This document shows positions 8,674-17,456 of a stretch of DNA of 64,000 bases, one piece after another. A program made the translations under genes and the position numbers. Under the pieces are notes generated by a model. The model made no database searches. It saw only the letters and a list, made by a program, of their open reading frames with translations, and was not told the DNA's origin. Positions within the stretch are counted from its first letter, which is position 1. Each line of letters starts with the position of its first letter. The DNA is from Hellea sp. (lineage in GTDB: Bacteria > Pseudomonadota > Alphaproteobacteria > Caulobacterales > Maricaulaceae), in the NCBI GenBank assembly GCA_013002305.1, contig JABDKG010000014.1:1-64000 (forward strand), read 5' to 3'.

Positions 8674-10083
8674 TTATCCAGTTGGCCTTTCCAATTGCGA
8701 CAGATATTGCTGTAGCTTCATTGCTGCCATGGGGGCAGATTTCCGGATCCGTTTTAAGATTGCAATTTTGTCTGCGTCCTCAGGATCAACATTAGCGGCC
8801 ATTTTTGAGAACCCGTCGAGGCGGTTATCCAGCAGCCAATGGCGCATGCCGCGATCCTGCCCCCAATTATATTGGTTCATCATGAAAGCGGCAGTGAAGC
8901 GGATATAATCCGTATCATGATTGGGCAGCGGTACAACGCCGCAAAGCCGGTTTTTTTCGTCCTCATCCTCATAGGCCGCCTCGACATGGGCGATGGCAGC
9001 CGCGCTAAAAACGGGCTGATAAGAGCGCACCATTTGCGGTGTGATCAATTTGCCCTCAAATACGGGCTTGATCTCTTCATTGGACACAGCGCGCGCTGAG
9101 CAATCAACATGAATAATATCGGCACGCGTTGGTATAATGCCCTGATCAAGAATTATCTCAGTTTTAGTAATGCGCTGTACGCGCCCCAAACGAATGACTT
9201 GTTTGACCCGGCGAAGTTCCTCGACTTCCATTTTGCTGATGGTTGCGCCGTGAAACATTTTCGGACGAACATTTTTATCGATGCGGAGGAAATAGCCGCA
9301 ATCTTCCAACCGGTTAAACATATCTTCGATCGACTTTGACGCGATTATAGCTTCAAACTGACTTGCCTGAGCGCCCATTGTGTTTTCAAAAAACGCTTCG
9401 GAAGGCTGAGTGTTTTTCCGGTCCAGAAGCCAGGCATCGCGCGGCATGATCCAGCGAATATTATCGGGATCAACCCGGTTCTCAAGTAGCCACAAGACCG
9501 CATCAATGCCGGTTTTGCCAGCACCGATTACGACATAGCCGTCGGGCGCTTTAGTGATCTTGGTCAAGTCATTGAGCGGGATAAAGTTAACCCCGTCCTC
9601 GACTTTAAAATTGGGTTTATGAGTCGAAGGGACAGAGGTTTTGAGCCATGTTGCATCGACCATTTTCTGATGATCTACGGTGTAGGTTTTACCGGATAGC
9701 ATGCATACAAACCGGCCATCGCCGAGAAAGTTGCACATCGGGAAATATTGAACGCGGCCGGATGGCAGGAACTGATGGCGCATGACATCATCATAATAGG
9801 CCGAGACCGCCTGCCCGCTGGCCAAATCGGATAAACCCTTGTTCAGACCTATCTGATCTTTGAGGCCGCTCGATAATTCTTTGGAACTAACGCCGTAATA
9901 TTGAGAAGGTTGATGAAGGGTCACGTAGGGATAGGCGACATTCCAGTGCCCGCCCGGTTTTGGATAGCGATCAACAAGGATAATATCTTTATCCGTTTCC
10001 GATAAGATGATATCCGCAAAGGCCATCCCGACAGCGCCGGAGCCCGCGATTAGGTAATCCGTCTTAAGCTTGATGTCGCTCAC
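8674..10083 (-). CDS. FAD/NAD(P)-dependent oxidoreductase (flavin monooxygenase-like)
   Basis: The 469-residue flavoprotein has an N-terminal FAD-binding Rossmann motif (LIAGSGAVGMAFAD, about 12-25), then PKPGGHWNVAYPYVTLHQPS, which is typical of FMO/Baeyer-Villiger-like enzymes. A second nucleotide-binding motif, VVIGAGKTGIDAVLWLL, follows mid-protein for NAD(P)H. The exact FMO fingerprint FxGxxxHxxxY is not seen, so the reaction is open: it may hydroxylate or simply oxidise a small molecule. The start is GTG at 10083, and it overlaps the stop of the upstream antiporter gene by one base (TAGTG), which implies translational coupling. Confidence 0.82.
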   Translation of the reverse strand: MSDIKLKTDYLIAGSGAVGMAFADIILSETDKDIILVDRYPKPGGHWNVAYPYVTLHQPSQYYGVSSKELSSGLKDQIGLNKGLSDLASGQAVSAYYDDVMRHQFLPSGRVQYFPMCNFLGDGRFVCMLSGKTYTVDHQKMVDATWLKTSVPSTHKPNFKVEDGVNFIPLNDLTKITKAPDGYVVIGAGKTGIDAVLWLLENRVDPDNIRWIMPRDAWLLDRKNTQPSEAFFENTMGAQASQFEAIIASKSIEDMFNRLEDCGYFLRIDKNVRPKMFHGATISKMEVEELRRVKQVIRLGRVQRITKTEIILDQGIIPTRADIIHVDCSARAVSNEEIKPVFEGKLITPQMVRSYQPVFSAAAIAHVEAAYEDEDEKNRLCGVVPLPNHDTDYIRFTAAFMMNQYNWGQDRGMRHWLLDNRLDGFSKMAANVDPEDADKIAILKRIRKSAPMAAMKLQQYLSQLERPTG

Positions 10084-11435
10084 TAGAAAAGCTCAGGATC
10101 GACCGATTTTTCAACCACCTTCTTGATCGTCAGACCTTGAACGATGATCGAGAATACGACGACGCCGTAAGTCGCGGTCAGGATCAACGGCTTATACTCG
10201 CTTGGTGGTAATGATAGAGCAAGCGCAACAGAAATTCCGCCGCGAACGCCGCCCCAGGTCAGGACCGGGATCGCGCCTTTGGTAAAAGTTTTAAACAGGC
10301 CCAAAAAACGCATCGGTATCGATACGGCCGTAAATCGCGCCAGCAATATCAGCGGAATGCACAGGAGCGTCATCCAGATAAAGGAGGAGGAAAACGCGTC
10401 TTCACCGCCAAACAAAACCAATAGTTCGAGGCCGATAAGCAAGAATAAGACCGCATTTAAAATCTCGTCAATCATCTCCCAAAAGCCGAACAAATAGGTT
10501 TGGGTGCGTTCGCTCATGGCATATTCCGCGCCTTTATTGCCGATCATAAGACCGGCGACGACTACGGCAATCGGGCCAGACAGATGATGGTCTAAAATCT
10601 CAATACGTGATGCCAAAGCGTAGGCCCCGGTTACGCAACCCAATGTAATTAATATTTCGATGGCGTGATCATCGACTTTGGCCATTGCCTTATAAGTTAT
10701 CCAGCCCGCAATAAATCCGAGTATTGCCCCGCCTAAAGCTTCGACAGCAAACAATTCCGCAACATCCATCGGACCCGTTGGACCGTGACCTGCGATTGGG
10801 GCGGCGATCGCGACAATAATCGAAAATACAACAACGCCGACACCATCGTTAAACAGGCTTTCGCCGGCTATTTTCGCTTCGAGCGAATGAGGCATATTGA
10901 CGGTTTTAAGGATCGATAAAACCGCGACAGGGTCGGTCGGGCTAATCAGTGCGCCAAAAACCAAGGCCCAAATATAGGGGAGTTCTATACCAAATAATTG
11001 CGCCAGATAATAAAATCCTGTTCCGACAATAAAAGTCGAAATGATAACGCCGATGGTCGCCATCGACCCGATCGCATATTTCGCATTGGCGAGAAATCCC
11101 AGATTAACGTGCAAAGCGCCCGCGAACAGCAAGAAAGCCAACATGCCTTTCATCAGCGTTTCGTTAAAATCAATCTGTCCAATCGCCCCTTGCAAAGAAT
11201 TGGTCATCCCTATTTGCGGAAAGGCCACTTCCAGCGCCAATAAAACCATCGAGGCAATCAAAGCGATTACCAAAAGCCCGATCGTATGGGGAAGTTTGAA
11301 AAGCACTTTGTTGAGCCAAGAAAAGGCAGCAGATAGAACCAGTAGCAAGGCGCAAATCTCGAAGATTGACAGAAGTGATTTTTCAGCTTGTAGCTCTGCA
11401 GCGGACGATGCGGCTAAGGTGATAATTGATAGCAT
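10083..11435 (-). CDS. Na+/H+ antiporter, CPA1/NhaP type
   Basis: The 450-residue membrane protein has about 12 hydrophobic segments. CPA1 hallmarks are [30 protein letters not shown] (with the ND pair of the ion site) and [18 protein letters not shown]. It has no long cytoplasmic C-terminal domain. The protein should exchange Na+ or K+ for H+ across the inner membrane and serve pH and salt homeostasis, which fits a marine habitat. Its stop overlaps the start of the downstream FMO-like gene by one base, so the two are made together, although no functional link is known to me. Confidence 0.9.
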   Translation of the reverse strand: MLSIITLAASSAAELQAEKSLLSIFEICALLLVLSAAFSWLNKVLFKLPHTIGLLVIALIASMVLLALEVAFPQIGMTNSLQGAIGQIDFNETLMKGMLAFLLFAGALHVNLGFLANAKYAIGSMATIGVIISTFIVGTGFYYLAQLFGIELPYIWALVFGALISPTDPVAVLSILKTVNMPHSLEAKIAGESLFNDGVGVVVFSIIVAIAAPIAGHGPTGPMDVAELFAVEALGGAILGFIAGWITYKAMAKVDDHAIEILITLGCVTGAYALASRIEILDHHLSGPIAVVVAGLMIGNKGAEYAMSERTQTYLFGFWEMIDEILNAVLFLLIGLELLVLFGGEDAFSSSFIWMTLLCIPLILLARFTAVSIPMRFLGLFKTFTKGAIPVLTWGGVRGGISVALALSLPPSEYKPLILTATYGVVVFSIIVQGLTIKKVVEKSVDPELF

Positions 11436-11595
11436 GCGAATCCTTTTTGACTTGCCCTTGCTTAATTAAACCCGTGCGCTGCTTCAATGTAGAAATTACC
11501 AGTCTCGCCGGTAAAATTGCGATTTATTTTACGACTTGTATCAGCTCAAAGCGGTGTTTATGCTAATTTGGGGAACGAGAGAGAGACACATATTC

Positions 11596-11988
11596 ATGTT
11601 CACACATGATGATATTTTATTGCCGCTCGCCCTGACGGTAATGATTGACCATAAAATCAAAGATCCGGAACTCAAGGAGTTACGGCAACAGGCAAGTGCG
11701 CTGTTTAAATTGTTTGAATTAGACCCCAAAGAAGATGACGAATTAACCCGCTGGTTCGAAGACATAGAAACCGAGCTCAATGGCACGCTCAATGGACGGC
11801 GAAAAAATACTGTCATTCTGCGCGCACTCACTCGCTTTAGCGAAGATGCCCATGTCGAAGCTATGTATGACGCAATGGTTTCAATATCCGTTGCCGATCA
11901 GGAATATCGCCGCGAAGAATCTGAGCTTGTTAGGTCCGCCGCCGCAATTTGGGGCTTTCAGCGACCACCGCTCAAAGTGGTGGATTAG
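11596..11988 (+). CDS. TerB-like small protein
   Basis: From ATG 11596 (purine-rich GAGAGAGAGAC upstream) the product is 130 residues, all helical. The closing segment ISVADQEYRREESELVRSAAAIWGF resembles the TerB/TerB-like pattern of an Asp-rich turn, then a Glu, then a final helix. TerB domains bind metal and occur in stress modules and as stand-alone proteins of unknown function. I place it there tentatively. An upstream ATG at 11560 would add 12 residues with no better ribosome site. Its 3' end overlaps the convergent gene 11972-12268 by 17 bp. Confidence 0.6.
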   Translation: MFTHDDILLPLALTVMIDHKIKDPELKELRQQASALFKLFELDPKEDDELTRWFEDIETELNGTLNGRRKNTVILRALTRFSEDAHVEAMYDAMVSISVADQEYRREESELVRSAAAIWGFQRPPLKVVD

Positions 11989-12268
11989 GCGAAGCACCGG
12001 TTAACCACATTTTGCCTTTTTTACGATCATGTCCCAGCTCGCCGCGGGCCTCCATATCCAGCTTTACCGTCACTGAATACCAAGCCCCTGACCCTTCCAT
12101 TCGCCCATTCAGACATTCACCAATAGCAACAAACATCTGCCTTGGTTTAATTCCGGGATTTTTGCCTATCACTTCGACGATGGCGGATCGCACCAAATCA
12201 TATTTGGCCCGCTCTATATTGACACCTTTTTTGTCAGGATCAGGATGAAGGGTTTGGATTTTACCCAT
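11972..12268 (-). CDS. Small conserved-looking protein, possibly winged-helix
   Basis: The 98-residue protein begins MGKIQTLHPDPDKKGVNIERAKYDLVRSAI. The middle portion (GIKPRQMFVAIGECLNGRMEGSGAWYSVTVKLDMEARGEL) looks like helix-turn-helix plus a two-strand wing, and the end reads GKMWLT. This could be a small winged-helix DNA-binding protein, but I cannot name a family with confidence. The start ATG overlaps the stop of the upstream lipoprotein gene in TAATG, indicating coupled translation. Confidence 0.55.
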   Translation of the reverse strand: MGKIQTLHPDPDKKGVNIERAKYDLVRSAIVEVIGKNPGIKPRQMFVAIGECLNGRMEGSGAWYSVTVKLDMEARGELGHDRKKGKMWLTGASPNPPL

Positions 12269-12711
12269 TAATCGACGCAAAGAATAGGCGTCGCTTTACC
12301 TTTGGTTACTCGCGCATGGCAGCCAAAAACTTCGTCCGTATCCGTGCAAACACCGACTGCGTCCGCGCCGATATCATAGTCCTTATCGGCCGGAACATAA
12401 CATTCGCCTAGACATTCGCCGCTATCGGCACAGGCCTTTCCGGCGTCGGGTAATTCCTGGATACAATGTTCCCAACCCGCCATTCCGGCTGGCTTGACGA
12501 TTCCACCAGCCTTTTCGCAAGCGGCCCGTTCTTCGGCTGTCGCTTTTTCGCCAGCAACAGAGACTCGCATATAGTTTTGCTCGGCAATGGTTTGATCACC
12601 GCTTGTCGCTTCTGGCGCAGCCTTTTCACCTTTGTCAGCTGACCCGCAGGCCGCTAACGCCAAGACACACGACATGGCGGTGAGTTTTAGAAAATTAGAT
12701 CGAATCGTCAT
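12268..12711 (-). CDS. Cys-rich lipoprotein of unknown function
   Basis: The start at 12711 is supported by GGAGG six bases upstream; a longer in-frame extension to 12810 would bury the signal. The 147-residue product has the lipobox ALAAC. The C-terminal half has eight further Cys (for example EHCIQ, KACADSGECLGECYVP, VGVCTD, FGCHA and ILCVD), so several disulfides in the periplasm are likely. The arrangement CADSGECLGEC recalls small secreted Cys-rich domains, but no function can be assigned. It is coupled to the downstream small gene (TAATG). The tyrosine operon ends only 31 bp upstream, so it may be read through from there. Confidence 0.68.
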   Translation of the reverse strand: MTIRSNFLKLTAMSCVLALAACGSADKGEKAAPEATSGDQTIAEQNYMRVSVAGEKATAEERAACEKAGGIVKPAGMAGWEHCIQELPDAGKACADSGECLGECYVPADKDYDIGADAVGVCTDTDEVFGCHARVTKGKATPILCVD

Positions 12712-12742
12712 TAATGCCTCCGCAGGTTCGCGGCGGACTATA

Positions 12743-13756
12743 TCAGGCTTTTTCGTATTTGACGACTTTGTTATGAATGCGGCCAAAAATGGAGTTTCCG
12801 TTCTCGTCATTCATTTCAATCCCGACCTCATCGCCGAAGCGCATAAAGGGTGTTTGAAATTCGCCGTTCTGGATTTTTTCGATCATCCGGATCTCGGCAA
12901 TACAGCTATATCCCACGCCGCCATCTTCGATTTTCTTACCTTCGCCGCCCTTAAATTTGTTCGAAACAGTACCTGAGCCAACAATCGTTCCGGCGCAAAG
13001 ATTCCGCGTCTTAGCGGCGTGGGCGACAAGCTCATTCATATTAAACGTCATATCGGTTTTGACATTGGCCTTGCCAAACGGCGCGCCGTTATAGTCGACC
13101 AATAGCGGAAGATCGATTGTACCATCAGCCCATTTACCTCCCAACTCATCCGGCGTAACCGCCACAGGCGAAAAAGCTGAGGATGCTTTGCCGTGCAAAA
13201 ACCCGAAGCCTTTGCGAAGTTCGTTCGGGATTAGGCCACGCAAGCTGACATCATTAACGAGCATGATCAGTTTGATGTGCCCCGCCGCCTCATCCGGCGT
13301 CACGGCCATGGGAACATCATCGGTAATGACGGTGACCTCTGCTTCCATATCAATGCCGAAGTCTTCGCTCTCGGCGACGATATCGTCACGCGGCCCGATA
13401 AACGTATCGCCGGCGCCTTGGTACATAAGGGGGTCAGAATAGAAGCTCTCCGGTACTTCCGCGCCGCGCGCTTTACGCACCAGCTCGACATGGTTGAGAT
13501 AGGCACTGCCATCAACCCATTGATAGGCGCGCGGCAGCGGAGACGCGCACGCTTCCTGGTTAAAATCAAAAAGGTCCCCTTCGCCTTTATTGACGTCATC
13601 ATAGAGCGCTTTGAGCTTCGGGGATAGCTCGCCCCAATTGTCAAGCGCATCTTGAAGCGTTCCAGCGATGTGGCCCGCGCTCGCGGCTTTGGTGAGGTCG
13701 CGAGAGACGACGACCAGATGGCCATCACGGCCGTGTTTTAAAGATGCTAGTTTCAT
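12743..13756 (-). CDS. fahA: Fumarylacetoacetase (FAH family)
   Basis: The 337-residue enzyme belongs to the fumarylacetoacetate hydrolase family. Metal-site elements include EAEVTVITDDVP and the preceding IDME, and the catalytic core shows MLVNDVSLR, then FLHGKASSAFSPVAVTPDEL and GTIVGSGTVSNK. In tyrosine breakdown it cleaves fumarylacetoacetate to fumarate and acetoacetate. Some FAH-family proteins act on other beta-diketones, but the position after hppD makes the tyrosine role likely. Its ATG overlaps the stop of the VOC gene by four bases (ATGA). It is the last catabolic gene of the operon. Confidence 0.88.
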   Translation of the reverse strand: MKLASLKHGRDGHLVVVSRDLTKAASAGHIAGTLQDALDNWGELSPKLKALYDDVNKGEGDLFDFNQEACASPLPRAYQWVDGSAYLNHVELVRKARGAEVPESFYSDPLMYQGAGDTFIGPRDDIVAESEDFGIDMEAEVTVITDDVPMAVTPDEAAGHIKLIMLVNDVSLRGLIPNELRKGFGFLHGKASSAFSPVAVTPDELGGKWADGTIDLPLLVDYNGAPFGKANVKTDMTFNMNELVAHAAKTRNLCAGTIVGSGTVSNKFKGGEGKKIEDGGVGYSCIAEIRMIEKIQNGEFQTPFMRFGDEVGIEMNDENGNSIFGRIHNKVVKYEKA

Positions 13757-14304
13757 GTTGTTTCGTTCCTGATTTTCTCATGTAGCCAGGCTGCGTGCCG
13801 CGGCGCTTTTTTTGTTGTTGACCATTCTTCGAGCATGTCCGGCGCGACCTCGTGCAGCTGCGTCATTTGCTCGGGCGTAGCAATATCGGCAACGAGTTCA
13901 AGGCGATGGCCGTTCGGATCAAAGAAATAAATTGATTTGAAAATACCGTGATGGGTCGGGCCAAGGACATCAAAGCCATTGTCTTCGAGATGTTTCTTTG
14001 CTTCGAGCAGTTTATCCATGCTCTCAACCCGCATCGCGATATGCTGAACCCAAACAGGCGTGTTTTGGTCCCGGTCCATTTCCGGCTGTTCCGGCAATTC
14101 AAAAAAGGCCAAAACATTGTCATTTCCGGCATCCAGGAAAATATGCATATAGGGATCATATTCGCCGGTTGACGGGACATGATCTTCGGCGATCGCGAGC
14201 TGGAAATCCATGCCGAGAATGCCGTTATAAAACTCGACCGTTTCTTTGGCGTCTTTGCAGCGATAGGCGACGTGGTGAAATCCTTGAATGTTTGGAACTG
14301 CCAT
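13753..14304 (-). CDS. VOC-superfamily metalloprotein in the tyrosine operon
   Basis: The 183-residue protein has the paired beta-alpha-beta-beta-beta modules of the vicinal oxygen chelate fold. Likely metal ligands are His in GFHHVAYRCKD, His in VQHIAMRVES and Glu in HRLELVADI. The family includes glyoxalases, extradiol dioxygenases and isomerases. It sits between hppD and the fumarylacetoacetase gene, 2 bp after hppD and overlapping fahA by 4 bp, so a role in tyrosine breakdown is nearly certain, but the step is unknown. No homogentisate dioxygenase or maleylacetoacetate isomerase gene is present in the operon. Confidence 0.82.
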   Translation of the reverse strand: MAVPNIQGFHHVAYRCKDAKETVEFYNGILGMDFQLAIAEDHVPSTGEYDPYMHIFLDAGNDNVLAFFELPEQPEMDRDQNTPVWVQHIAMRVESMDKLLEAKKHLEDNGFDVLGPTHHGIFKSIYFFDPNGHRLELVADIATPEQMTQLHEVAPDMLEEWSTTKKAPRHAAWLHEKIRNETT

Positions 14305-14306
14305 AT

Positions 14307-15395
14307 TTACTGCCTCGCTATATCTAGCACACCGCGATTAATCTGATCGCGCTCGATGGATTTGAAAAGTGCTTTAAAATTGCCCTCGCCAAAGCCTTCT
14401 TTGTAATCGCCTTTACGCTGAATGAACTCAAAGAATACCGGGCCGATTTTGGGTTCGGCGAAGATTTGCAACAGCAGGCGCGGTTCGCCATGCTCTGTTG
14501 TTCCGTCCAGCAAAATACCCCGTTTTTTAAGGCCGGCTTCATCTTCGCCGTGCCCGGGCAGTCGCTCTGACAACATCTCATAATAAGTATCCGGCGGCGC
14601 CGTCATCAGCTCGACCCCGCCAGCACGAAGTTTGTCGACGCAGGCGTATAAATCATCGCATGCCAGCGCGATGTGCTGGATACCTTCGCCGCGATGTTCG
14701 AGCAAATATTCTTGTATTTGGCCTTTTCCATTATCGCTCTCTTCATTGAGTGGAATACGGATTTTACCGTCCGGCGCCGTAAGCGCGCGGCTGGTAAGCC
14801 CGGTATATTCGCCCTTAATATCGAAATATCGGATCTCGCGAAAATTAAACAGGCGCTCGTAATATTCGGCCCAATAATCCATTCGGCCCTGATAAACGTT
14901 GTGGGTCAAATGATCGACGACATTAAAACCATAGCCAACGGGATTTTGATCCGCGCCTTCAATCTCGTTAAAATCAATGTCAAAGATATTGAGATCATCA
15001 CCGTATCGGTCGATGAGATAAATCACCGCCCCGCCAATCCCGCGAATAGCAGGTATCGCCAGCTCCATCGGCCCCGGATGGTTTTCAATCGGTTCTGCGC
15101 CCCGCTTGAGCAGCTCGGCATAGGCCTTGGCGGCGTCCTTAACCCGAAATCCCATGCCGCAAGCCGACGGACCATGTTCACGGCAGAAATAACCGGCTGG
15201 AGACTTTTCCTCATAATTGGTGATCAGATTGATCCCGCCCTGCTTCCAAAGGTCAACATCTTTGGAGCGGTGAGTCGCGATTTTGGTAAATCCCATGGCC
15301 GCGAATATTTTTTCCAAGAGCCCGCGCTCCGGCGCTGAAAACTCTATAAATTCAAAGCCGTCCAGCCCGATAGGATTATCAAAAATATCCGCCAT
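14307..15395 (-). CDS. hppD: 4-hydroxyphenylpyruvate dioxygenase
   Basis: The 362-residue enzyme converts 4-hydroxyphenylpyruvate to homogentisate with Fe(II) and O2. The three iron ligands are recognisable: His in [11 protein letters not shown], His in [11 protein letters not shown], and Glu in FFEFIQRKG near the C-terminus. The start is the second ATG of ATGAATGG, with GGAG about eight bases upstream. It is the first gene of a three-gene operon with a VOC protein and a fumarylacetoacetase. The divergent MarR gene and two palindromes between them suggest that aromatic intermediates or tyrosine relieve repression. Confidence 0.95.
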   Translation of the reverse strand: MADIFDNPIGLDGFEFIEFSAPERGLLEKIFAAMGFTKIATHRSKDVDLWKQGGINLITNYEEKSPAGYFCREHGPSACGMGFRVKDAAKAYAELLKRGAEPIENHPGPMELAIPAIRGIGGAVIYLIDRYGDDLNIFDIDFNEIEGADQNPVGYGFNVVDHLTHNVYQGRMDYWAEYYERLFNFREIRYFDIKGEYTGLTSRALTAPDGKIRIPLNEESDNGKGQIQEYLLEHRGEGIQHIALACDDLYACVDKLRAGGVELMTAPPDTYYEMLSERLPGHGEDEAGLKKRGILLDGTTEHGEPRLLLQIFAEPKIGPVFFEFIQRKGDYKEGFGEGNFKALFKSIERDQINRGVLDIARQ

Positions 15396-15412
15396 TCATG
15401 CGCTCCATTTAT

Positions 15413-15430
15413 TAGTTGTGATGACAACTA
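15413..15430. promoter_or_regulatory. Palindromic operator 1 (probable MarR site)
   Basis: TAGTTGTGATGACAACTA is a perfect 7-bp inverted repeat with a 4-bp centre, 17 bp upstream of the hppD start. It shares the core GTTGT-x-AT-xx-CAAC with operator 2, whose start is 26 bp away. MarR proteins bind 16-20 bp palindromes of this kind. Bound regulator here would block hppD transcription or initiation. Confidence 0.7.
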
Positions 15431-15438
15431 TACAATAA

Positions 15439-15456
15439 TGGTTGTTATTGCAACCT
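15439..15456. promoter_or_regulatory. Palindromic operator 2 (probable MarR site)
   Basis: TGGTTGTTATTGCAACCT has 5-bp arms GGTTG/CAACC and aligns with operator 1 over 18 positions. It overlaps the candidate -35 element of marR (15442-15447), so it probably serves autoregulation as well as control of hppD. Confidence 0.65.
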
Positions 15457-15469
15457 TTTTTGTTATCAT
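15442..15469 (+). promoter_or_regulatory. Candidate sigma-70 promoter of marR, leaderless
   Basis: TTGTTA (15442-15447) and TATCAT (15464-15469) are separated by 16 bp. A start about seven bases beyond would fall on the marR ATG itself (15476). No Shine-Dalgarno sequence precedes that ATG, which supports a leaderless transcript. Confidence 0.5.
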
Positions 15470-15475
15470 ACATTT

Positions 15476-15910
15476 ATGCAAATCGACCCAATCATAAAAC
15501 TGGATGACTACTGGCCCTATCAGGTTAGCGTTCTGGCCGATCTCATTGCCAAACATACCACATCCGTTCTCAAAGCGCACGGAGACCTGAATCTTTCGCA
15601 GTGGCGCGTCCTTGCCGCCGTCGCAGAATTACCCGGCCGCACCGCCGCTGAGGTCGTGACCGTTACGCCTATGGATAAAGGTATTGTCAGCCGGGCGACG
15701 GCTACGCTGGTGGCTGATGGCATTTTAGAAAAAATTGGCGATGCAGATGATAAAAGACGGTCGAGGCTCTATGTAACGAATTCTGGCGCGAAATCCTACC
15801 AAGCTATTCGGAAAGCATTGACCTCTCAAACTGCGGGAGTGCAGACCAAAACAAGTCTGAACACCGATTTGCTCCTTGCGATAAAGAAGATGAAACAACT
15901 CAATATTTGA
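15476..15910 (+). CDS. MarR-family transcriptional regulator of tyrosine catabolism
   Basis: The 144-residue protein has the MarR winged-helix fold: LNLSQWRVLAAVAELPGRTAAEV (helix-turn-helix entry), VTPMDKGIVSRATATLVADGIL (recognition helix) and the wing DADDKRRSRLYVTNSGAK with the typical Asp-x-Arg pair. It is divergent from hppD with two matching palindromes between them, so I infer it represses that operon and itself until a ligand such as 4-hydroxyphenylpyruvate or homogentisate binds. HmgR-type regulation is known in other proteobacteria. Translation appears leaderless. Confidence 0.88.
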   Translation: MQIDPIIKLDDYWPYQVSVLADLIAKHTTSVLKAHGDLNLSQWRVLAAVAELPGRTAAEVVTVTPMDKGIVSRATATLVADGILEKIGDADDKRRSRLYVTNSGAKSYQAIRKALTSQTAGVQTKTSLNTDLLLAIKKMKQLNI

Positions 15911-15941
15911 CGCGTCGTTTTAGCCTGCTTAATGACCTTTT

Positions 15942-17357
15942 ATGAACCTTCCATTTCGCCTGCTTACTATTTTATTTTCCGCCGTGCTTTTGGTTGCTTG
16001 CGGTGAAACTAAACAGGCGTCCGAGCCTGTAGAAACCGAATCTCTTGCCCCTGCACCCATAACGATCCCACAAGCCGAGCAAATCTTCGACTATGCCTAC
16101 CCGCTGGTGATTATGAAAATCAGTCAGGATGTGATGTTCACCGTGCCATTTGGTGACAAGGGCACCATCAATGATTTCATGCATTTTAAAAGGATTGCAG
16201 GACCTAAAGAACGCGCGGTTGTGCTGGCCAATCGGAACACTCATTACAGCGTCGGTTGGGTCGATCTTAGCGAGGGCCCTGTTCTGTTTGAAATCCCGGA
16301 TATGGGTGATCGATATTATGTCATGCCGCTACTCGATGCCTGGTCCAATACATTTGCGAGTCTTGGCTCACGGACTACCGGCCAAGGCCCGCAGCGCTAT
16401 GCGCTCACAAATCAGGATTGGAGCGGCGAAGCAATCAGAGGATATGAACATATTATCAGTCCGACCAATATGGTCTGGATAACCGGCCGTATTCAGGCCG
16501 ACTCCCACGCAGAAAAAGAGCAAGTGGCGGCTTTGCAGGACGGTCTTTCTCTTCAAAGCCTTGATCTCGCCCGAGGTCTTGATGATCCATTTGCCGCCTA
16601 CAAGCCCGAATTTGCGGCCATTCAAGTCCGAAAGCCTGTGCCGTTCTCGCTCAAAATGCAGGCGGATAAATACTATGATACATTCTTTGCGATGTGGGCC
16701 AATAACGGCTCTCCGATAGCTGATCAGCCTATAGTCGACATGATGGAGCCAGCGGGCATCTCGCGCGGAACTGCCAAGTTTGCAGAGCTCTCTCCAGAAG
16801 TTCAGGCTGTTTTAGCAGCAGCCCTTAAATCTAAACAGGAACAATATTTAAAAGCCTTTTACGAAGGATCAGCTCAAACCGAACCTTGGATTTTCAATAT
16901 TGATCCAAATATGGGCAATTGGGGTACGGAATATGAGCGCCGTGCCTATTGGTCCATGTGGGGGCTCGGCGCCAACATTGCCCAAGACGCAGTTTATGGA
17001 GTCACTCAGCTTGATCAGGACATGCAGGCGCTAAACGGTCAAAATGTCTACAAAATACACTTTGAGCCAGATACTTTGCCGCCGACCAACGCATTCTGGT
17101 CCGTCACCTTATATGATGAAGAAGGTTATATGGAGCCCAATGATCATGACTGTTATGATCATGGCAGCAATCATGATCTCGCGGTTAATGACGATGGGTC
17201 AATTGAATTGATTATGAGCCACGAAAAACCAGCCAGTGCAAAAAACTGGATTCCGGCTCCAAAAGAGAATTTCAAAATTCTGCTTCGGATCTATTGGCCC
17301 GACGAAAAAGTTTTAAAAGGTGAATGGAATTTGCCTGCAGTTAAGCGATTAAAGTAG
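15942..17357 (+). CDS. DUF1254/DUF1214-domain lipoprotein
   Basis: The 471-residue protein has a lipoprotein signal (LLVAC, Cys20) and a short Glu/Pro-rich linker. The DUF1254 domain follows (FDYAYPLVIMK..., HFKRIAGPKERAVVLANRNTHYSVGWVDLSEGPV). The C-terminal DUF1214 part contains NAFWSVTLYDEEGYMEPND and the end KNWIPAPKENFKILLRIYWP, a hallmark of the family. These large secreted proteins are widespread in marine bacteria with no settled function. It lies 31 bp after marR but is probably independent of the tyrosine genes. Confidence 0.88.
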   Translation: MNLPFRLLTILFSAVLLVACGETKQASEPVETESLAPAPITIPQAEQIFDYAYPLVIMKISQDVMFTVPFGDKGTINDFMHFKRIAGPKERAVVLANRNTHYSVGWVDLSEGPVLFEIPDMGDRYYVMPLLDAWSNTFASLGSRTTGQGPQRYALTNQDWSGEAIRGYEHIISPTNMVWITGRIQADSHAEKEQVAALQDGLSLQSLDLARGLDDPFAAYKPEFAAIQVRKPVPFSLKMQADKYYDTFFAMWANNGSPIADQPIVDMMEPAGISRGTAKFAELSPEVQAVLAAALKSKQEQYLKAFYEGSAQTEPWIFNIDPNMGNWGTEYERRAYWSMWGLGANIAQDAVYGVTQLDQDMQALNGQNVYKIHFEPDTLPPTNAFWSVTLYDEEGYMEPNDHDCYDHGSNHDLAVNDDGSIELIMSHEKPASAKNWIPAPKENFKILLRIYWPDEKVLKGEWNLPAVKRLK

Positions 17358-17456
17358 AATTTACATTCAAACTTCTGCATGGCTCCGCATATAGCGCTGG
17401 ACTTTCCGCGCAAATCCCCTAAAGCGCCTTCGAATTCTCATTCATTGGAAGACATG

